Shown here: piece by piece, positions 52,619 through 64,000 of the stretch
Layout: each line of letters starts with the position of its first letter
How positions within the stretch are numbered: position 1 is the stretch's first letter
Source of the DNA: Megamerina dolium
Taxonomy: Eukaryota; Arthropoda; Insecta; Diptera; Megamerinidae
Length of the DNA: 64,000 nucleotides
NCBI GenBank assembly: GCA_963854835.1
Contig: OY978526.1
Span: forward strand, 34,324,501 to 34,388,500
Reading direction: 5' to 3'
Position numbers and translations under genes: made by a program
The notes under the pieces: generated by a model
What the model was told of the DNA's origin: nothing
The model's database searches: none
What the model saw: the letters and a program-made list of their open reading frames with translations, nothing else

Positions 52619-52619
<1 letters not shown>
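50401..52619. other. Non-coding DNA, no gene seen
   Basis: Spacer with short TATC/TCTG repeats near 51700-51720. No domain recognised. Confidence 0.5.

Positions 52620-52668
<49 letters not shown>
52620..52668. repeat. (TA)n microsatellite
   Basis: Pure TA run of about 49 bases. Confidence 0.95.
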
Positions 52669-52671
<3 letters not shown>

Positions 52672-52807
52672 ATGTTTATATGTACCTACAAACAATTAAA
52701 AATTCGTAAAATCGTGGTTACTATATAACTTTGTATATACAGATTTCTATATACTATACATTCTTTCTGCATATAACAATGTTCATGCATATAGGCACTG
52801 GTATGTA

Positions 52808-52988
<181 letters not shown>

Positions 52989-53485
52989 TTATATGTACAC
53001 ATATTATATATACATATACATATATTGTATATAGATATTACATTATTTTGCGACGTAATTGTAATGGCCATTGTCCTTTTATTTATTCTTCGCATCGTTG
53101 ACAGGCACATATAGTATACAGAGTAAAGTAGTTGCAATACGATAAAAAAGCAAATACCAAAACAACAGAAAATGTCAATTGAAGAGAAAAATGAAAAATA
53201 GCGATATTACATACTCATATATACATATTTATGTGCATATACATATAGACATATGTACTGGTAGTATATGATTCTATACATATACATATATGAATCCATA
53301 CATATATGTAGTGCATATACAAATTAACGTAGGATTCTGAAATTTCGATTTAAATCCATTTTTTTTTTCTTAAAAAATACAAGTCGATCAATTTAAATTA
53401 AAATTTTCATAAAATAAGTCATACATATATTTACATGCATATAAGCTATGCCATGCATATTTATTCGTCCGGCTCGACTATAGGG

Positions 53486-53668
53486 TCAAAGGTTCTTAGA
53501 TGTCGGGAAGCAATTAGTGATTATCCATCGGAGATATTTGTCATAAAAAAGTGTCTGAAAAAGCTTGGAAACAAAATTTGATGAAGAAACTCGACTTCCT
53601 GCATGCTTCAGTAGTTTAGATGCACTTTTCTTAACTATTCGATTCAAAAAGTGCTCCTTGAAGGGCAT
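53486..53668 (-). other. Unidentified short open frame
   Basis: Sixty codons starting MPFKEHFLNRIVKKSASKLL on the minus strand. Composition is protein-like (mixed, basic) and not repeat-driven, and the surrounding 53470-53700 is less AT-biased than its neighbours. I do not recognise it. It may be a fragment of an old element or a gene piece; no splice sites or second exon could be tied to it. It ends 40 bp from the MITE at 53710. Confidence 0.2.
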
Positions 53669-53709
53669 AATTTATCGCACAGATTTAAATAAATTTTGAT
53701 GTCTAATGC

Positions 53710-54240
53710 TGCAACTAGCCACCGACGTAAAAACGTAGAACGTGTCAGCTGACACGACCTATCTTATGGGAACGTCGTGTTAACGAAAACTCACCACCGT
53801 ATGACGGTGACGTAGACGTTGCTCGTAGCGGAGAGAATCAACAGTAATTAGATTTTTAACGTAAAAACGTGTCAGCTGATCGCTCTATATGTTTACAGGG
53901 TTACCAGCTTAGACTTTTATAAATGAATAAAAAATTAACTAAAAAAGTTTAGTTTTTTTTTAATTAATCAAAACTATCATCGTGTTTAATTATTTATTAA
54001 AATATACTTCACGTAAATTTTTTTTTTTAGTTTCTAACATCTATATTATGAAATTTGATCATGAAAATGGTAAGTGTGATTAAAAGCATGCACGCACAGT
54101 GATACATGGCAACATTGTTATGTATGTATACAAGAAAGAATAGTCGATTTCTCCGTCGCCGCTACGGGCATAACTTTTGACAAATTTTTGCTCTTACGTA
54201 CGGGCGGTACGTACGTACACTACGTCGGTGGCTAGTTGCA
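53710..54240. mobile_element. MITE, 531 bp, with perfect 20 bp terminal inverted repeats
   Basis: TGCAACTAGCCACCGACGTA at 53710-53729 is exactly inverted at 54221-54240. Subterminal inverted similarity continues inside (GTAGCGGAGAGAATC near 53825-53840 against GATTTCTCCGTCGCCGCTAC near 54148-54167). The short sequence TAATGC flanks on both sides (53704-53709; 54244-54249, offset three bases from the right end), a possible imperfect target duplication. The interior is non-coding but CpG-rich, with ACGT-containing palindromes, unlike the AT-rich surroundings. The superfamily cannot be assigned. Confidence 0.75.
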
Positions 54241-54786
54241 CCATAATGCAATTTAACGTAAACTAGTTAGAAAGGAAGCAAGTTAGAAATGAATAGAAAT
54301 GAACACTCGGTAGCATAACGCATCTATTCAGTTCCTTTAAATACGACTTCATCGAGCTTGTTCATGGCCAGATATAGAGCATATTGTGCTCCAAAGCTAC
54401 CCATATAAGGGTAGTTTAGACATTTTTATTTCATAAGAAAGTTTCAAAACCAACATAGCTAAAAGTGCAAATTGGTTGATTAATCAAATTGCTGATTAAT
54501 CAAATAATCTATATTTTGGCTCATCAGAATTTTAATTAATCATATTATTCAACTAAAGGATTAATCACTCGAGTTCATTTCATAGCTTTCAGTTGCAAAT
54601 ATGTTCGTGTAATTGTACACTTATGATTAACATTCTATGGTCCTATGATCCAAGGAGAGATGCAAGAACTGATTATGAACTGGTTAACATTCACTCTGTG
54701 CTAACACTAACAACTATTTCTTAAAGAACAAATACCTAAAGGGAACTACTCTTTTTGCATTCAAACGCAAATGTGAATTTTCCTTA

Positions 54787-55155
54787 TTTACTTACTTATG
54801 TGGCCATTACATCCCAAACTCGATTTAGGCTGAATCCAGCATGCTTCGCCAGTCAACTCTTTCCTTCGCTAGCTGGTGCCAATTAGAAATTCAAAGTGCT
54901 GTCGAGTTCTCCAGTACTTGGCATTTCCACCGGAATTCCGGTTTGGCATCCAGCTCATACAGCTCATGGTTTTAAATTATTCAATACTCGCCACCAACGC
55001 AAATAGGTTCAAAGATCTTGCGTTGAACTTTTCTCTCGAAAACTCCGAGCATTCTCTCATCTCAGGTGGTGCTGGTGCACTGACTGCTCGCGTGTTCATG
55101 CCGATTACTTATGTCAATATAATCGGCATACGCTAATAGCATGACACTTTTGACA
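54787..55155 (-). pseudogene. Internally deleted RTE retrotransposon copy (3' end)
   Basis: This is the same family as the element at 33652-37016. It has the TTAC-repeat tail (54787-54798) and the terminal sequence TGTGGCCAT, followed by the plus-strand blocks CCAGCATGCTTCGCCAG, CGCTAGCTGG(T/C)GCCA, AGCTCATACAGCTCATGG and ACTCGCCACCAACGCAAATA. It then jumps directly to GCACTGACTGCTCGCGTGTT, which lies about 350 bp further upstream in the full element. A 4 bp insertion (ACTT) is visible in the region of the YADD motif. Only tail and part of the thumb/palm sequence remain; not functional. Confidence 0.9.
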
Positions 55156-58100
55156 CATGTAAATTCTCCATTCATTAAAAATCTGCCTTGTGGCATTTGT
55201 TGACCATCTTTGAATTCCTTGATATCATAATTTCTGTAATCTGCATAGCTCACTTCACAGCTGTCCTCGATGCAAATTTAAGCATTCTTAGTGTGTCTGA
55301 AATATGTAGCATATATACTAACTAATCCGGCCAATTGCTACAATGCATTTCAAGCACTTCAAACTGCTAATTTTATATACAAAATTTTATAAATATTCAC
55401 ATATGTAGTAGGTACATACATATATTGTACTATTATTGTATATACATGTACGTTGGTAACTGTATGTATGAAATTTTCAGAACCAGCGACAATCAACAAA
55501 ACACCACTGTGAGGATATAGCATATAAAATTATGAATCCTTGAAGTCGCATGCATGCGTGAATTAAATAAAAAAGTTTAATGCAACTCCACTTTACATGC
55601 ATGAACCTAAGGTACATACTCGTGTGCGTATATAAATATAAACATATACTTACGTACTATACATACAAATAGAAATTTCAAGTAATTATTTAAAGCAAAA
55701 ATAGGATAAAGGCAAGAAAATTTAGCAAAACAAATGAAAATTGCAAAATGTTACGCATGGTCTGAATTAATATGTATAGCAACAGCAATAATACACAATG
55801 GCAACACACAGATACTTGCAACGCTACAGAAAAGATGTTAGAAATTTGTTGGGTTTTAGCATTTTTCAGTAGGAAGTTGAAATATTTCGTCCTAAAGCAA
55901 AATTTTCAACACATAACATACTCGTATACACATATGTGCCACGACATTCATGTATAATGCACCTGCTTGCCAAACAGCACCATCACCTGTCAACATTTGA
56001 CTGGCGTATTGTGTTGGTTAGTTAATGCGGTCGTCTGTGCGTGCCATATCCCGCTCCGAGTACGCGTTAGAGAGAGTCAGTAAATATGCGTGCACATTGG
56101 GTTACAAATAGCAAAATAAATAAAATTCAAATGGCGAAAAATGGCGCCACATAGCAAAGCGCTGCTCATTCCGGAACAGGACGCGCCACACCGTTCGCTG
56201 CGGAAACTTTTTCAGTGTTGAAATTGAAATTTTCCGATGTCGATTCTTCGACTTCTTCTCCGATTTCGTAATCGCCCCCTCTACTTCTACCTCTTCTTCT
56301 TCTGTCACTTCTTCTACTTCGCCTTCTACTTATTCTTCTTCTTCTTCTTCTTCTTCTTCTACTTTTTCTATGGCACAATAACACGCAATGAAATTAAAAA
56401 TTGTAGCAAACAATGCAAAACACGAAAAAGCAGCATACGCAACAACGGCAACAAAATAAAGGGTTTGCCATTTGAACAAATGCAAGCACTAGAAAAGGTT
56501 AATGCACTCAAGAGACTTTCGCAACCCAGACTTGAGCAAAATGAAAATAAAATAAAAAATATAAAAAAAAAATAATAAAAAAATAGACGAACGAAATGTG
56601 TTATGTTAAAAAAGAATCCAGAAAAATACACGAAAAGCATTTCACCAATGAAGAGGGTGACGCAACGCACGCACACACGCACACACGCATGTACGCACGC
56701 ACTAACATTAATACGAGCTTCGACTGCATCGCTCCATGGAAACAGTTAACCGACATAAATACTCCGATGCGTATATGTGTGGAATATGCATACACGCATA
56801 TGCATTATGTGTGCGAGTACATTGCAATATTGCGTACGGCGTAGATGTCGAGGCGAAGAAGCAGCTGATGAAAGGGGTAACAATGATTTGGAGCAGGGGG
56901 AAGTCAGAGACAGAAGAAGTATTGCATATGCATTTTTGTGTAAATGTATATAAGCACACTCACACACTCACATACAAACATTGATATCTTATGCTTGATA
57001 CACCCCTCTACCACCCCAGTCAAATAAATATACCTAATGGAATTCTTCAGTGAGGTTAGCTAAGGTTAGCTTATACTATGCTGCATTACACTTTATTTCA
57101 TTCTCCGTTAGTTACGTCTACTGGTGCTGCATGCCATCGCACCCACCGACACACACACACACAACCGCTTTTGGCACGCACATGCATTTTTTCAATACCT
57201 ACATATATGCGCATACATTTGTATGTAGAATACATACGTGCATATACGATAGTGGGACACTCTCGAATCATCAGTATTTCTATGCTCCTTCCAATGTTGT
57301 TGTTGTTGTTGTTGTTGTTTATTGTTGGTCGCATTTATGAATGTCGTTGACGCTCGCCAGGCGGTGGGTTGAAGTAGGTGCGTACGGTTTGTTATCTGCA
57401 TTCGCTCGGTATATGTACGATATATGCACATACTATGCAAGTGCGTATCCTCGGTGAGCGACGCGCCTGGCGCCATATAATGTGCTAACGAATGCACCAT
57501 ACCACGTGCCTACGCATGTGGTGATGGCTGCCACTGTTATTTTATTGATTAATACGATGTCTTAATATAAAGTATGAGGCAGGGTTTAGCGAAGCATATT
57601 AACGAATATAAGTTCGTTCTCACACACTCACACATATTCATATATTCGTATATGCAGCTAACTGAGCAGATGCCTGCAAAATGGAACATGTGTGGCATGA
57701 AAATCCACTGGTTAAATGAATAATTTAATACTTTTTCACTAGACGAACAAAAACTAGATGCAGAAACTTCTAATTATTTATTTTCGTTAGAATGCCGAGT
57801 TGGTGTCATAATGTTAATGCTGTTACAATTGCTGCTAGACAGTCTGCTCCGCATCAAGGAGCATATGACTGTTTTATTTATTTTACTCTACGGGGACCTG
57901 TATGAAATGGCAACAACAATACAATGCATACATATATTGTATAATATGCAAATGAAAACACTAATGAAAGCAACACATTGCAGTGCATCCAAAGTGCATG
58001 CACATATATCACGAATATCCTGTACCATTTTTCACCATTTGTCACCAAACAATATCTCATCATAATCACCTAATGGAGTATGAATGCCCAATTTTGACGC

Positions 58101-58947
58101 CATTTCTATGCTATTTCAGCGATTGTAATAGAAATTCATATTAATTATCTACTAAATATTATTCTATCATACTCAAGCTACATATTAAAAACACATTGAC
58201 CCATTTTCTCGGACATGTGACAACAAACTCCAATTGCACCACTAATCCACAAGCACTCCATCTACTCCATCTACTGCGTGTATGTGCATTGGTAGCATAA
58301 ATGAAGTACTACCATACTGCCCTTCATTGAAAATGCATAATACTGACACACAACATATGATTAGAACATTGTTTAATAGTATCGATTCCATGCTTATTAC
58401 AATTTTTAGTCATGCCCTTATTTTTTTTTTACATATTGAAGAAGTATTTTAGTGATTTTAATATCTGAAACATTCTTGAGTATCTCAAACCAGCTCACGA
58501 GCATTTAAATCGACTTTAAACCGCCGTGCAGGCTATTCCTATATAGATTTACCGAAATTCTCGAAAGTGTAGTGTCTCATGAATTATGGGCGCTTTTTCG
58601 AATTCGAATTTCACAGAAACCCAAGCAGACTTGGAATGTAAAATCAATATTCAACAATATACAAGCTGCAAACGATCCAATTTTCATAGGATACTCACAT
58701 ATCGATACATAAGTATATGTACAAATAAATATACAGTTATATACAAGTAGGTGTGAGTTTCATTGTCAGTACGCTTAATTATGTATACTTCTTAATGTTA
58801 TTTTTATAAATAAAATTCGTATATATACATATGCGTATGAGTAACTTTATCCATATATATGAGCATTTACATCCCTATGAATATTGCTCACACATTTGTA
58901 CATAATGAATAAGTATGTACAATCCATTATATACGCACGTCAATAAG
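55156..58947. other. Non-coding DNA, no gene seen
   Basis: Contains TTC runs at 56330-56360, (AC)n at 56665-56690 and 57150-57165, and GTT run 57296-57319. Frames such as 56237-56575 and 57050-57340 are driven by these. No conserved domain seen. Confidence 0.5.
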
Positions 58948-58969
58948 TATATATATATATATGTATATA

Positions 58970-59028
<59 letters not shown>

Positions 59029-59037
59029 TATATATAT
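58948..59037. repeat. (TA)n microsatellite
   Basis: About 90 bases of TA with few interruptions. Confidence 0.93.
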
Positions 59038-59882
59038 GAACAAATGAATATATGTATATAGAAGAGTATGTGTAAAAATTATCACATTTATCTTACATGT
59101 ATACTTGAATATTGTGCTTGTTAATGTTGATATTTTCGCAATTATTATTATATATTAACTGCCCACTTGCTATTGTCATTGTTGCAATCGTTGTATTTTT
59201 CGATACAATCATATACAAGTATATACAAGTATATATAATGTGAGAGTCTATACAAGGATGGATAAGCGTTCTGCATTATTATCGAAAAATTGTTGTAATA
59301 AAGTTGGCATTTTTTTTTTCGTATTTCAAAGAACAAATTTTCCATATTATTGCAAAAATGTCTGCAATCTTTTAAGAGACCTGATTCATTAATTAGAGGG
59401 ACTAGAGTGAGTTAAAGTGAACGCAAATAACTAAAATCAAATAAATACAAATTGCTCCTAGAGCGACGAAATCTATGGGCCACAAACATTTTCTTCCAAC
59501 CTTAGATGGACTCCTCTTCAAAATTAATGATTTTATAATGGCTCTTTTGCACCAATATTCATACAAATATGTTTCGACATTATTGTAATAATTTTTCGAC
59601 ATTAATTTATGTATCCAATGAATATCGATTGTTGTTCAACTATTGTGAAAGCCATTGAACACCCAGTCGAATCGTTAAAAAATACATTTATCTGAAGCAC
59701 ACAAAATGTTTGATTGAATTATTAATGACAAAATTTCCTTAATTTAATAATAATATGAATAATATAATTTCAAAATGATATTTATATTAAATTTAAGTAT
59801 ATAGCACTACCAACGTAATATAAAAAAAACTTAGATTGACCTTAAAATAACTTACAAATCAATTACTTTCTCATTATTATAG
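59038..59882 (+). other. AT-rich sequence, presumed 5' intron of the E93-like gene
   Basis: No gene seen. Holds TTTCGACATTATTGTAATAA and TTCGACATTAATT (59572-59608), copies of the motif that ends the MITE at 17760. It finishes with the pyrimidine-containing acceptor 'CTCATTATTATAG' directly before the first firm exon. Confidence 0.5.
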
Positions 59883-60275
59883 GCTTAGAACGGGTCGCTG
59901 AGGAGTTGATGGGGCGCAGGAAATGGAAACATTATCAAGAGACATTAACGCGAACCCACTTGAATACCGACCAAATAACAGCATCAATAGAACAGCTAAA
60001 TATCGAGCAGAGAAACGTGCACGATCCAAAAACGCTAACCAACAGCAATTGCAAAAATTCAGAAGCCGAATTTCAACAGCAGACAAACAAGTATCAATCC
60101 TGCGAAGAAAACCACCGCCAACAAAACAAAGAAGAAGAGGAAGAAGACGACGACGACGACCAACACGTGCATCATCAACCACAACCGCTGCAACAAAGCA
60201 TCGTCGACGGCAAAGACGACATCGACGTTACAACAGCCAAATTGAAAACAGACACATATAAGGAGAGCAAAATAG
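59883..60275 (+). CDS. Eip93F: E93-like transcription factor, exon 1 of those in the window
   Basis: Acceptor ...TTATTATAG at 59882. The exon is open from its first base: (x)LERVAEELMGRRKWKHYQET follows without a stop, so it probably continues from an upstream coding exon, although the ATG at 59909 could serve as a start. MGRRKWKHYQ is a compact basic/aromatic block I associate with the N-terminus of insect E93. The rest is low-complexity and hydrophilic (Asn, Gln, Glu, Asp, His; acidic run EEEEEDDDDD near 60133-60162). The exon ends ...KESKI plus one base before GTACAA (phase 1). E93 is an ecdysone-induced nuclear regulator that specifies the adult programme at metamorphosis. Two other frames are open here; this one was chosen by the motif and by splice phase. 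Gene identity is likely but unverified. Confidence 0.7.
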
Positions 60276-60342
60276 GTACAAATCATTACAGATATCAATT
60301 TTTAGCTGACAAACTCCACTATAACAATAGAAGATTTTTCAG

Positions 60343-60683
60343 AAGGTAATCACTCAAATACCACTACAACAGTAATAACATCAACACCAACAACATCACA
60401 CAAACATAGTCAGGAAAATAATATCAACAATACGGCGACTACTGCTTTGTTATCCAATAACGAATCGAACATCACAGATATTTCGCTTAAGGAATCTGAT
60501 CTCGCGAATAACATTAAACGACCTGCCACACCGGATTCACCACCGCCTCCGGAGCCCATTGATTGGACACCGAATGAGAAGTGTTATTTCTGCGTGAACG
60601 GAAAATTGCTCACAGTGAACGCCAAAGGTGAATTGGTGGCCGAATCGGGCCAGGCCGTGTCCGATACGGACCACGTCCAAAGA
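60343..60683 (+). CDS. Eip93F: E93-like transcription factor, exon 2
   Basis: Joined to the previous exon by a 67 bp intron (60276-60342; acceptor ATTTTTCAG). One base plus AA completes a Glu codon, and the frame continues EGNHSNTTTTVITSTPTTSH. Ser/Thr-rich sequence leads to a conserved core: PATPDSPPPPEPIDWTPNEK, CYFCVNGKLLTVNAKGELVA and ESGQAV. The CYFC pair (Cys codons at 60582 and 60591) and the proline-rich lead-in are the best diagnostic of the family, as I recall it from E93/Mblk-1 proteins. The exon ends at CAA AGA before the strong donor GTAAGT (phase 0). Its high conservation, in contrast to the flanking Ser/Thr linker, marks it as the functional part of the N-terminal region. Confidence 0.75.
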
Positions 60684-60744
60684 GTAAGTTGGCGTACAAT
60701 TAATGTCAAATACGAAACGATTTTCAATACGTATTTATTTTTAG

Positions 60745-61006
60745 TTTGACACCGATAGTGATTCGAACGAGTCTTCGAATTTAATTGGCAGTGTCACGGC
60801 ATTGGCAGCAAGGCGAGGTACAGGCACGGCAAGACGGTCGATGTCAGAAACAGGAGCAGGCTCCTTGATCAACAATAATCGTATTAATTTAAATAAACTA
60901 CTAACATCACGCCTACGAGGAGATTTGCCAGCGAATATGACCTCAATGGATTCGATGGCCGTACATTTAGCTGCAATTCAATCAATATCGGGGCAATTAT
61001 ATCCAA
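60745..61006 (+). CDS. Eip93F: E93-like transcription factor, exon 3
   Basis: A 61 bp intron (60684-60744, acceptor TATTTTTAG) precedes it. The exon opens FDTDSDSNESSNLIGSVTAL, an acidic serine-rich stretch that looks like a casein-kinase target or activation patch. It then gives RLRGDLPANMTSMDSMAVHL followed by AAIQSISGQLYP, a Met/Leu/Ala-rich amphipathic segment. It ends with one base of the next codon before the consensus donor GTAAGT at 61007 (phase 1). No enzymatic domain; a regulatory region of a transcription factor. Confidence 0.72.
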
Positions 61007-61086
61007 GTAAGTTTTGTTTCGATAATTTAATACAGACTCGTACACGCAATAAACATCTGTAATTTTATTGCAATTGATCCAAATAG

Positions 61087-61315
61087 ATTGGTTGCAATTG
61101 GCTCAGCAGCATCAACAGCAACAGCAGCAGCAACAACAACAACAACAACAAACAAGTTCGGCCACACCAACTACCTCAGATACATCGGTCGCAGCAGTAA
61201 GTCCGCTAATCAAACATTCACCAAGCCCCAGTGATGCAACCGGTGAACAACCGCTAGATCTTAGCTCTAAACCCTCACCAAATTCATCCATCAGTGGTGA
61301 TTTAAAATGCGCGAG
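61087..61315 (+). CDS. Eip93F: E93-like transcription factor, exon 4 (poly-Q and CtBP-binding motif)
   Basis: An 80 bp intron (61007-61086) precedes it; A plus AT makes Asn, then WLQLAQQHQQ. A poly-Gln run follows (about 61104-61151, mixed CAA/CAG), then Ser/Thr-rich linker and EQPLDLSSKPSPNSSISGDL. PLDLS (61251-61265) is the classical docking motif for the corepressor CtBP, present also in the vertebrate relative LCOR. The exon ends GCG AG before GTGAGT (phase 2). In this family the Pipsqueak-type helix-turn-helix domain comes shortly after this motif, so it should lie in the next exon, outside the window. Confidence 0.75.
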
Positions 61316-64000
61316 GTGAGTTGAAGAATTTTATTTAATGTATTAGACATAATACATATAACATACTATGCATACATCCATACATACATACATTCATACC
61401 AATACATTTATAGACATGCGTATTTACTATATGTATAGGATTTGTATAAATAAATGCTTCAACTCACACACACATCACATACACATATATATATATATAT
61501 AATAATTTTATATTCCCCCTTCCCCAATGCGGCACAACAACACTAACGCACCAAGAACTCAGACAAAACGACTTGTGCGTCTGCGATTCTCTTTTGTTAT
61601 TATTTATGTCCTACTTTGCTTGCACATACAATTCAGCATACTCTTGCCACTCGAGCCACCCATGTTGTGCGCTTGTCCCACTGTCTGGTCCCAGACAACC
61701 CTTAAAGACTTGACCCATTTTATAGAAATTAGAATGAAATATTCTGAGATGCAAAATAATGTCATTACAGGGTGATAAAGAAGCTTTTTAATCACAAATG
61801 AAAAATGAAAACTTTAACAAAGTATTTTATCGATTTATTTTATTTATTTATTTCACAGAATACATATTTAGAAAATGTACTAGACAATTTTGGTATTATT
61901 CTGCGACAATTTTAATTTACTGCCTTTTTTCAGTATATTGTTCCAATAATAATATAGTTTCTCTCGCCATGTAAAAAAATAAATAAAATAAATAAAATAA
62001 ATTAAACAGTTTATGAAAATCAATTTCATTCACTAAAATAAATATTGAAAAAAACAGCATAAACAGCATTGAATTGTTAGCATTTTCCGATTTTCTTTCA
62101 GTAAATTGTCCTAATGTATCAAGACAGGTTAAAGAATCTAAAGAGCGATATTTACAACTTTTATCACTGAAAGCCTTTATAAACTAAATCATTAACAAGC
62201 ATATCCAATTTTTTTGGCCAAATACCGTATCATGATGAATTCAACCGCAACGCTTGCAAGAAAGCTAGTGAATTAATACGCTCACCCAGAAGTTCATACA
62301 CGTAGCGTATCTGCTCGAATTAGGCTGGATACCAAACATTTTATGCAAAAACCAAAGACAATGTTACCCTGTATGTTATGATGACCAAGCACTCGAAAAA
62401 ATATTATATAGTTTTACATACCTTTAGTTGTAGTATTAACTGCTACCATAGGCGGAAATGCTCTTTGAACAAATGCCTGATTCCGAAGGCACAGTGACAT
62501 TTAACATTGTAAAAACGAGTGATGATTTTTTCAGCAGCTTCTCTGGCTTAACACTGACTGATTACCATTGCGGGCTTCCGATATGTCATCTTGGTGTGTG
62601 AGTAAAATGTAAGACCTGTAAGACATTATTTCTCTCCTCTTAACATTTTTTCTTATCATACTTACCCGTTATCTTCACCTTTATGAGGCTTCTCCTAAAA
62701 ATTAACTTAAATCATCTGAAAAGATATAAATAATCCCATAATTGGTAGAAATATATGACTGATCTCCATTAATTTGTTCTCACCAATATTTCTTCCAAAC
62801 AAATTGATCTCGTGTATCTACTTCTGCGGAGGGCTCACCTACAATGTTGATGTTTTTATACAAATTAAAAATGTCGATTTTGTAGGGTAGCCCCCTAAGT
62901 GGTGGAGATAGGGCGTATGTATAATTGGGTGAATTGTTGAGACAGAAGAATTATTACCACGATCATAATTTGACGCTACAGGTCTTTTTGATATTTAGCT
63001 TGCTGGAGAAAATGCCTCCATCTGTCCCGGTTCTTTGAAATCTCTATTCAGTTCTTCATAAAAATTTTTTTATATCTTCTTCCAAATCATTAACCCATCA
63101 CGATTTTGGTCTCCTCTAAACGTGGGTCGGGCAATTATTTCACTACTCTATGGACGATTCGTGACCAATTATGAGAATATTTGTCGAATATATGACTGAC
63201 ACAAAATCGCGGGCAAAGTTCAGTCATCGTTTATGTTTAATTAGCAAAACAAATACCAGCATTTCTACATTGTGTGAAATTTTTGTAAAAGTCGTATCAG
63301 AAAATCTTTAGAAAATCCAACAGCAACTATTTAAACAATAATAAGAACTTGGGTTTATACCAGATCCGAGAGAGTGAGATAAAATTTAATGCTTTTATCT
63401 CACTCAGCAAAATTTTGAGAACTTTATAACTTTCAAACGAGCTGTAAGATTTTTCTGGGACACAATAGATCTCGCAGTGCACACCCAACAATAATAATAC
63501 ATAATAGCAATTAAGACGATATTTTCTTCCAGTAGAAAGATTATTCTACTGACTATTCCCCAGCTAGTTCCTGAGTATTCTGAAGCTTATTTTTTTAACC
63601 TTAAAATTTGGAAGTTCGACATACTCGTTCATTTTAGATGTTGTTTTCATTAAGAAACTCAAAAACGTTCCTGAATTTTACCGTAGAAAATAAATTATAC
63701 GATTTGGAGCAAATTTTATCCTCCTATAAAAGCTACAAAATTTGGATAAATTGCGAGAGTAACAATAATGCAAATTATACTTTGGTATCGAATCATTAAT
63801 ATTAATAACTGGAATGGGAAAACCAATAATCCCCAAAATGTATAATAACAACAGCGTCGCTATTAATGCGCATATGCGAATAAAAATGATAAAAACATGA
63901 TAATTTAAATATATAAAAATCAACGAGTACAACAATTGCAACAAGAAAAAAAAAACATGCATATACATAAATGCACGATGTGAAACAATACATCAGATAA
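61316..64000 (+). other. Intron of the E93-like gene, running off the window
   Basis: Begins with the donor GTGAGT. No continuation exon with matching phase was recognised up to 64000. It contains a short TA run (61485-61500), a poly-AAATA patch (61976-62005) and a dispersed repeat (62440-63200). Frames at 61527-61775 and 63678-63993 have no recognisable domain. Confidence 0.6.
62440..63200. repeat. Dispersed anonymous repeat, same family as 38480-39340
   Basis: 'GTGGGTCGGGCAATTATTTC' then 'ACTACTCTATGGACGATTC' (63123-63160), and 'GTAGCCCCCTAAGTGGTGGA' (62886-62905), echo blocks at 38630-38716 and 22334-22371. It lies inside the E93-like intron. Non-coding. Confidence 0.45.

Noticed and set aside
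56237..56682. Phe-rich or Arg/Glu-rich frames around the TTC run
   Set aside because: Low-complexity translation of (TTC)n and its complement.
59923..60261. Alternative Arg-rich 112-codon frame overlapping E93-like exon 1
   Set aside because: It is out of frame with the MGRRKWKHYQ block and cannot be joined in phase to the conserved CYFC exon; its Arg-richness is a by-product of GA-rich codons.
60276..60305. A 30 bp intron ending at the TAG before CTGACAAAC
   Set aside because: Too short for splicing; the acceptor at 60342 gives a normal 67 bp intron and restores frame exactly.

Overview
This is eukaryotic, AT-rich, gene-poor DNA from a higher fly. Compact 60-80 bp introns with GT..AG borders, runs of CAA/CAG codon-like repeats, 'acatacatatgtacata' spacer sequence, and a mixture of mariner, hAT, RTE-type LINE and tRNA-derived SINE debris all point to a schizophoran dipteran. 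The amount of repeat and the long non-coding stretches fit a tephritid-like fruit fly better than a compact Drosophila genome, but the species is an inference.

Only one host gene is convincingly present. It lies at the right end on the + strand. Four consecutive coding exons (59883-60275, 60343-60683, 60745-61006, 61087-61315) join in perfect phase through introns of 67, 61 and 80 bp, then lead by a strong donor into an intron that runs off the window. The protein has a basic MGRRKWKHYQ block, a CYFC cysteine pair, acidic serine patches, poly-Q and a PLDLS CtBP-binding motif. I read it as the amino-terminal part of the ecdysone-induced transcription factor E93 (Eip93F / Mblk-1 / LCOR-like). 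Its Pipsqueak-type DNA-binding domain would be encoded beyond position 64000. The first exon has no stop between its acceptor and the first ATG, so an upstream exon should exist. A phase-compatible candidate is at 27872-28007, and a GC-richer promoter-like block is at 3390-4420. Much of the window is therefore probably 5' intron or upstream regulatory DNA of this gene.

The rest is a graveyard of transposons, left to right: a possible mariner-like remnant (8690-8960, -), an irritans-type mariner (12195-12790, +), a mellifera/cecropia-type mariner (14290-14940, +), a TTAA-flanked MITE (17760-18099), a LINE tail (18650-19140, +), a SINE piece (19288-19420, -), a large non-coding element built from ~155 bp internal units and ending in (TA)n (20575-21993), a MITE with ~66 bp inverted arms (25825-26340), an RTE fragment (28200-28440, +), a tRNA-headed SINE (28915-29170, -), an 8-bp-TSD hAT element (31533-32521) with a Tc1/mariner element nested inside it (31652-32467), an almost intact RTE-clade LINE with an 11 bp target duplication (33652-37016, -), a pogo/jerky-like transposase fragment (44761-45208, -), an I/Loa-type LINE fragment with RNase H (45560-46650, -), a second, longer SINE (49340-49705, -), a MITE with perfect 20 bp ends (53710-54240), and an internally deleted relative of the RTE element (54787-55155, -). 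Several anonymous dispersed repeats (22030-22640, 38480-39340, 41800-42230, 49850-50400, 62440-63200) share motifs with each other.

No rRNA, functional tRNA, CRISPR array or bacterial-type operon is visible. Nothing here looks like a multi-gene 'system'. The most novel material is the SINE family and the tandem-unit and MITE families.
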